A stretch of DNA of 64,000 nt from Bradyrhizobium sp. CCGB12 (lineage in GTDB: Bacteria; Pseudomonadota; Alphaproteobacteria; Rhizobiales; Xanthobacteraceae). Under the pieces are notes generated by a model. That model saw nothing but the letters and a program-made list of their open reading frames with translations. It searched no databases and had not been told where the DNA came from. The position numbers were made by a program, and so were the translations under genes. Positions 61,390 through 64,000 of the stretch are shown here, one piece after another; position 1 is the stretch's first letter, and each line of letters begins with the position of its first letter. The stretch lies in the NCBI RefSeq assembly GCF_024199845.1, contig NZ_JANADO010000001.1, forward strand, positions 1,364,001 through 1,428,000, in the 5' to 3' direction.

Positions 61390-63642
61390 ATGGGTATCTT
61401 CGATGCAATGAACACCTCGGTGGGTGGCTTGCAGGCGCAGTCCTTCGCGCTTCAGAACATTTCCGGCAACATCGCGAACTCCTCCACCACCGGCTACAAG
61501 GGCATCGGCACCAGCTTCGTCGATCTCATTCCCGACTCATCCGTGCCGAGCAAGCAGGTCGCAGGCGGCGTGACGGCCAACGCGAAGGCCACCATCACCA
61601 CGCAGGGCACGATCTCGTCCTCCACCGTCGCCACCAACATGGCGATCACCGGCGACGGCTTCTTCTCGATCCAGAAGGCAACCAACATCGTCGACAATCA
61701 GCCGGTGTTCAGCGGCGTCACCTATTACACGCGGCGCGGCGATTTCCAGCTCAATGCCAACGGCAACCTGGTCAACGGCGCCGGCTACTATCTGATGGGC
61801 GTCACGGTCGACCCGAAGACGGGTAACCCGCAAGGCAACGTCGCGACCGTTCTGAAATTCCAGAACAACTTCATTCCGGCGCAGGCGACCAGCTCGATCC
61901 AGTACGCCGCGAACCTGCCGACCCAACCGAACACGGTGGCGAGCACGACCGCGTCGACCGGCACGCTGCTGGCGGCTGGCGGGCTGAATCCGTCCGACTT
62001 TTCGGCCAACCCGCTGCCGGTCGGCACGCCGCCCGCGCCCTATTCCAACGCACTGGTCTCAGGCGCGGCCGCAACCGGCAACATCCGCTCGGCCTACTCG
62101 TCGACGACGGGCACGGGCACGGTTGCGCTCCAGAACAATTCGTCCGCGGTCGCCTCGACCACCACGTCGCTCGACAACTCCGTTGGCACGCATCTCGCCT
62201 CCAGCATTCTCACCGCGCTGAGCGGCCAGACGCTGACCATCAACGGCAACACCATCACCTTCAACGCCGGCACGACGGTTTCGACGGTCGGCAACAACAC
62301 CACGATCGGCCTCGGTGCGGGCACGACGGCCACGGTTGCCAGCATCCTGAACGCGATCCAGACCGCCGGCGGCGCCGGTGTCACGGCCTCGCTGTCCGCC
62401 AGCGGCAATATCCAGATCTCGTCCGGCACCGGCACCGACGTGGCGGTCGGCAGCGGCACGGCCGCCACCGCGCTCGGTATCAGCAGCGTGACCCGTGGCG
62501 GCAACGTCCTGTCCTCGCCCGCGATCTCGGGTGCAACGGTGCTGAGCGGCACCGCCACCGCCGGTGGCGCCCAGGTGCTCTCGTCCGGCTTTTCCGCCGG
62601 CGACACCATCACAGTCAACGGCCAGACGCTGACCTTCATGGCCTCGGGCGCCTCGGGCGCCAACCAGATCAACGTCACCGACAACATCACAACTCTGCTC
62701 GGCAAGATCGACGCGCTGTCCGGTGCGTCGGGATCGTCGGTCAGCAGCGGGGGCGTGATCACGCTGAACACCGGCACCGTTTCCAACCTGTCGGTGTCCA
62801 GCTCGAACAGCTCAGCCTTTGCCGCGCTCGGCTTCACCTCGACCATCACGAAGAATCGCGACGGCGGCGGCACCGCCGGCACCGGCGGCGTGATCGGCAA
62901 CGACGTCGCCACCTTCACCAAGGAATCGATCAGCGGCGGCGCGGTGACCGCCTACAACGCCGCCGGCACGCCGGTGAACCTGCAATTGCGCTGGGCCAAG
63001 ACCGACAGCGCCTCGCTGGGCGCGGGCCATTCCGATACCTGGAACCTGTTCTACCAGACCGACCCGAATGCGACCGGAACCACGGTCGGCTGGGTCAATA
63101 CTGGACAGGCCTTCACCTTTGCCGCCGACGGCTCGCTGACCTCGCCGAGCGGCTCGGGCATCACCATCAACAACGTCAGTGTCAGCGGCCAGTCGCTCGG
63201 CTCCGTCGCCTTCAACATCTCCTCGGGCGGGCTGACGCAATATGCCAGCACCAGCGGCGCGGTGACCATCAACACCATCACGCAGAACGGCTATGCCGCC
63301 GGCCAGCTTCGCTCGGTTGCCGTCAACAACAACGGCGTCGTGGTCGGCACCTTCTCGAACGGCCAGAACCTCAACCTCGCGCAGGTGCAGCTGTCGCACT
63401 TCAACGGCACCAACTATCTGAAGGCGCTCGACGGTGGTGCCTATGCGGCGACCGAACAATCGGGAGCCGCGATCGACGGCGCCTCGGGCACCATCAGCGG
63501 CTCGTCACTGGAAGGCTCGAACACCGACATCGCCGACGAGTTCACCAAGCTGATCGTGACGCAGCAGGCCTATTCGGCCAACACCAAGGTGATCACGACC
63601 GCGAATTCGATGGTGCAGGACCTCTTGAACGTGTTGCGCTGA
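61390..63642 (+). CDS. flgE: flagellar hook protein FlgE
   Basis: A 750-residue hook protein. The N-terminus MGIFDAMNTSVGGLQAQSFALQNISGNIANSSTTGYKG is the axial-protein rod domain, and the C-terminus SLEGSNTDIADEFTKLIVTQQAYSANTKVITTANSMVQDLLNVLR is the matching helix. Between them it is about twice E. coli length. Residues about 277-370 and 395-490 look like two related Ser/Thr/Gly-rich insert domains. GGAG is upstream of the ATG at 61390. In Bradyrhizobium a hook this large belongs to the thick subpolar flagellum; that assignment is inference. Confidence 0.93.
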   Translation: MGIFDAMNTSVGGLQAQSFALQNISGNIANSSTTGYKGIGTSFVDLIPDSSVPSKQVAGGVTANAKATITTQGTISSSTVATNMAITGDGFFSIQKATNIVDNQPVFSGVTYYTRRGDFQLNANGNLVNGAGYYLMGVTVDPKTGNPQGNVATVLKFQNNFIPAQATSSIQYAANLPTQPNTVASTTASTGTLLAAGGLNPSDFSANPLPVGTPPAPYSNALVSGAAATGNIRSAYSSTTGTGTVALQNNSSAVASTTTSLDNSVGTHLASSILTALSGQTLTINGNTITFNAGTTVSTVGNNTTIGLGAGTTATVASILNAIQTAGGAGVTASLSASGNIQISSGTGTDVAVGSGTAATALGISSVTRGGNVLSSPAISGATVLSGTATAGGAQVLSSGFSAGDTITVNGQTLTFMASGASGANQINVTDNITTLLGKIDALSGASGSSVSSGGVITLNTGTVSNLSVSSSNSSAFAALGFTSTITKNRDGGGTAGTGGVIGNDVATFTKESISGGAVTAYNAAGTPVNLQLRWAKTDSASLGAGHSDTWNLFYQTDPNATGTTVGWVNTGQAFTFAADGSLTSPSGSGITINNVSVSGQSLGSVAFNISSGGLTQYASTSGAVTINTITQNGYAAGQLRSVAVNNNGVVVGTFSNGQNLNLAQVQLSHFNGTNYLKALDGGAYAATEQSGAAIDGASGTISGSSLEGSNTDIADEFTKLIVTQQAYSANTKVITTANSMVQDLLNVLR

Positions 63643-63677
63643 TCGGCGCGTAACGTAACCAAAGGCGGGTCAGTGAC

Positions 63678-64000
63678 ATGGGTTTGAGTTCAGCCCTCGC
63701 CAGTGCGATGAGTGGCTTGCGTGCCAACCAGGCCGCGCTCTCGATCGTCTCCTCGAACGTCGCAAATTCGCAGACGCCGGGTTACGTCGTCCAGACGCCG
63801 AACCAGATCGAGGTCACCACCGGCGACTTCGGCTCGACGGCGATGACCACCGGTGTCAGCCGTGAGCTCGACAGCTACGTGCTGAACCAGCTGCGCACCG
63901 AGACCGGTGGCAGTGGCTACGCCGACCAGATGGCCAACATCCTGAAGCAGCTTCAGAATGTCTATGGCACGCCCGGCAATTCCGGCACGCTCGAAACCGC
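63678..64000 (+). CDS. flgK: flagellar hook-associated protein FlgK, 5' part (3' end outside window)
   Basis: The visible 107 codons start MGLSSALASAMSGLRANQAALSIVSSNVANSQTPGYVV, the N-terminal axial domain, followed by RELDSYVLNQLRTETGGSGYADQ as in FlgK, the hook-filament junction protein. The ATG at 63678 is 35 bases after the flgE stop, so both genes are in one operon. The gene runs off the window edge. Confidence 0.9.
   Translation, partial: MGLSSALASAMSGLRANQAALSIVSSNVANSQTPGYVVQTPNQIEVTTGDFGSTAMTTGVSRELDSYVLNQLRTETGGSGYADQMANILKQLQNVYGTPGNSGTLET

Overview
The window is GC-rich, densely coded alphaproteobacterial chromosome, most likely Bradyrhizobium or a close relative. The basis is the gene content (a TrxR-type ferredoxin-NADP reductase, MctP-type monocarboxylate permease, giant growth-pole-type repeat protein, DUF1127 and YciE-like genes) and the intergenic palindromic repeats of the kind common in Bradyrhizobium genomes. 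The species is inferred; no marker gene was compared. I saw no rRNA, tRNA, CRISPR array or prophage.

Layout. 1-3 kb: end of a cytochrome c gene, a stand-alone Lrp ligand-binding domain, and a hybrid histidine kinase whose N-terminus matches the ethylene-binding domain of plant ETR1. 3-10 kb: thiD, an LpxH-like phosphoesterase with a glycosyltransferase, a threonine/serine dehydratase, a secreted caspase-like protein, a VOC protein and a small secreted protein. 10-17 kb: an acidic Ala/Pro/Glu-rich protein, an MFS permease, a dipeptide epimerase and an Mla-type lipid ABC transporter (permease, ATPase, MCE protein). 17.3-18.9 kb: an intact IS1182-type element inserted inside a palindromic repeat, with a candidate 5-bp target duplication. 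19-25 kb: a DUF3311 protein plus MctP permease, then a sensor kinase built on a permease-like module and its LuxR-type response regulator.

25-31 kb: a 1,923-residue membrane-anchored repeat protein resembling the growth pole ring protein (GPR/RgsE), divergent from a lone Hpt protein; the shared upstream region carries a CtrA-type palindrome. 32-35.6 kb: 2Fe-2S ferredoxin, thioesterase, ferredoxin-NADP reductase and three small exported proteins. 35.9-43.9 kb: a complete glucarate/galactarate route to 2-oxoglutarate (garD, 2-oxoglutarate semialdehyde dehydrogenase, gudD, kdgD) with a LysR regulator and a GudP-like permease. 44-58.9 kb: secreted SGNH hydrolase, LPG-synthase-type membrane protein, a stress ferritin-like gene behind an EcfG-type promoter, drug exporter, MHYT-GGDEF-EAL protein, small membrane proteins, a MocR-type regulator divergent from a DUF1127 gene, about 1 kb of gene-free repeats, a universal stress protein and SixA. 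59-64 kb: an FAD oxidoreductase, exported MsrB, and the start of a flagellar operon (flgE, flgK) behind a canonical sigma-54 promoter.

The strongest leads are the ETR1-like kinase (913-2892), the giant 22/44-residue repeat protein with its CtrA-type promoter (25274-31250), and several well-formed regulatory sites (EcfG, sigma-54, a MocR-type direct repeat).
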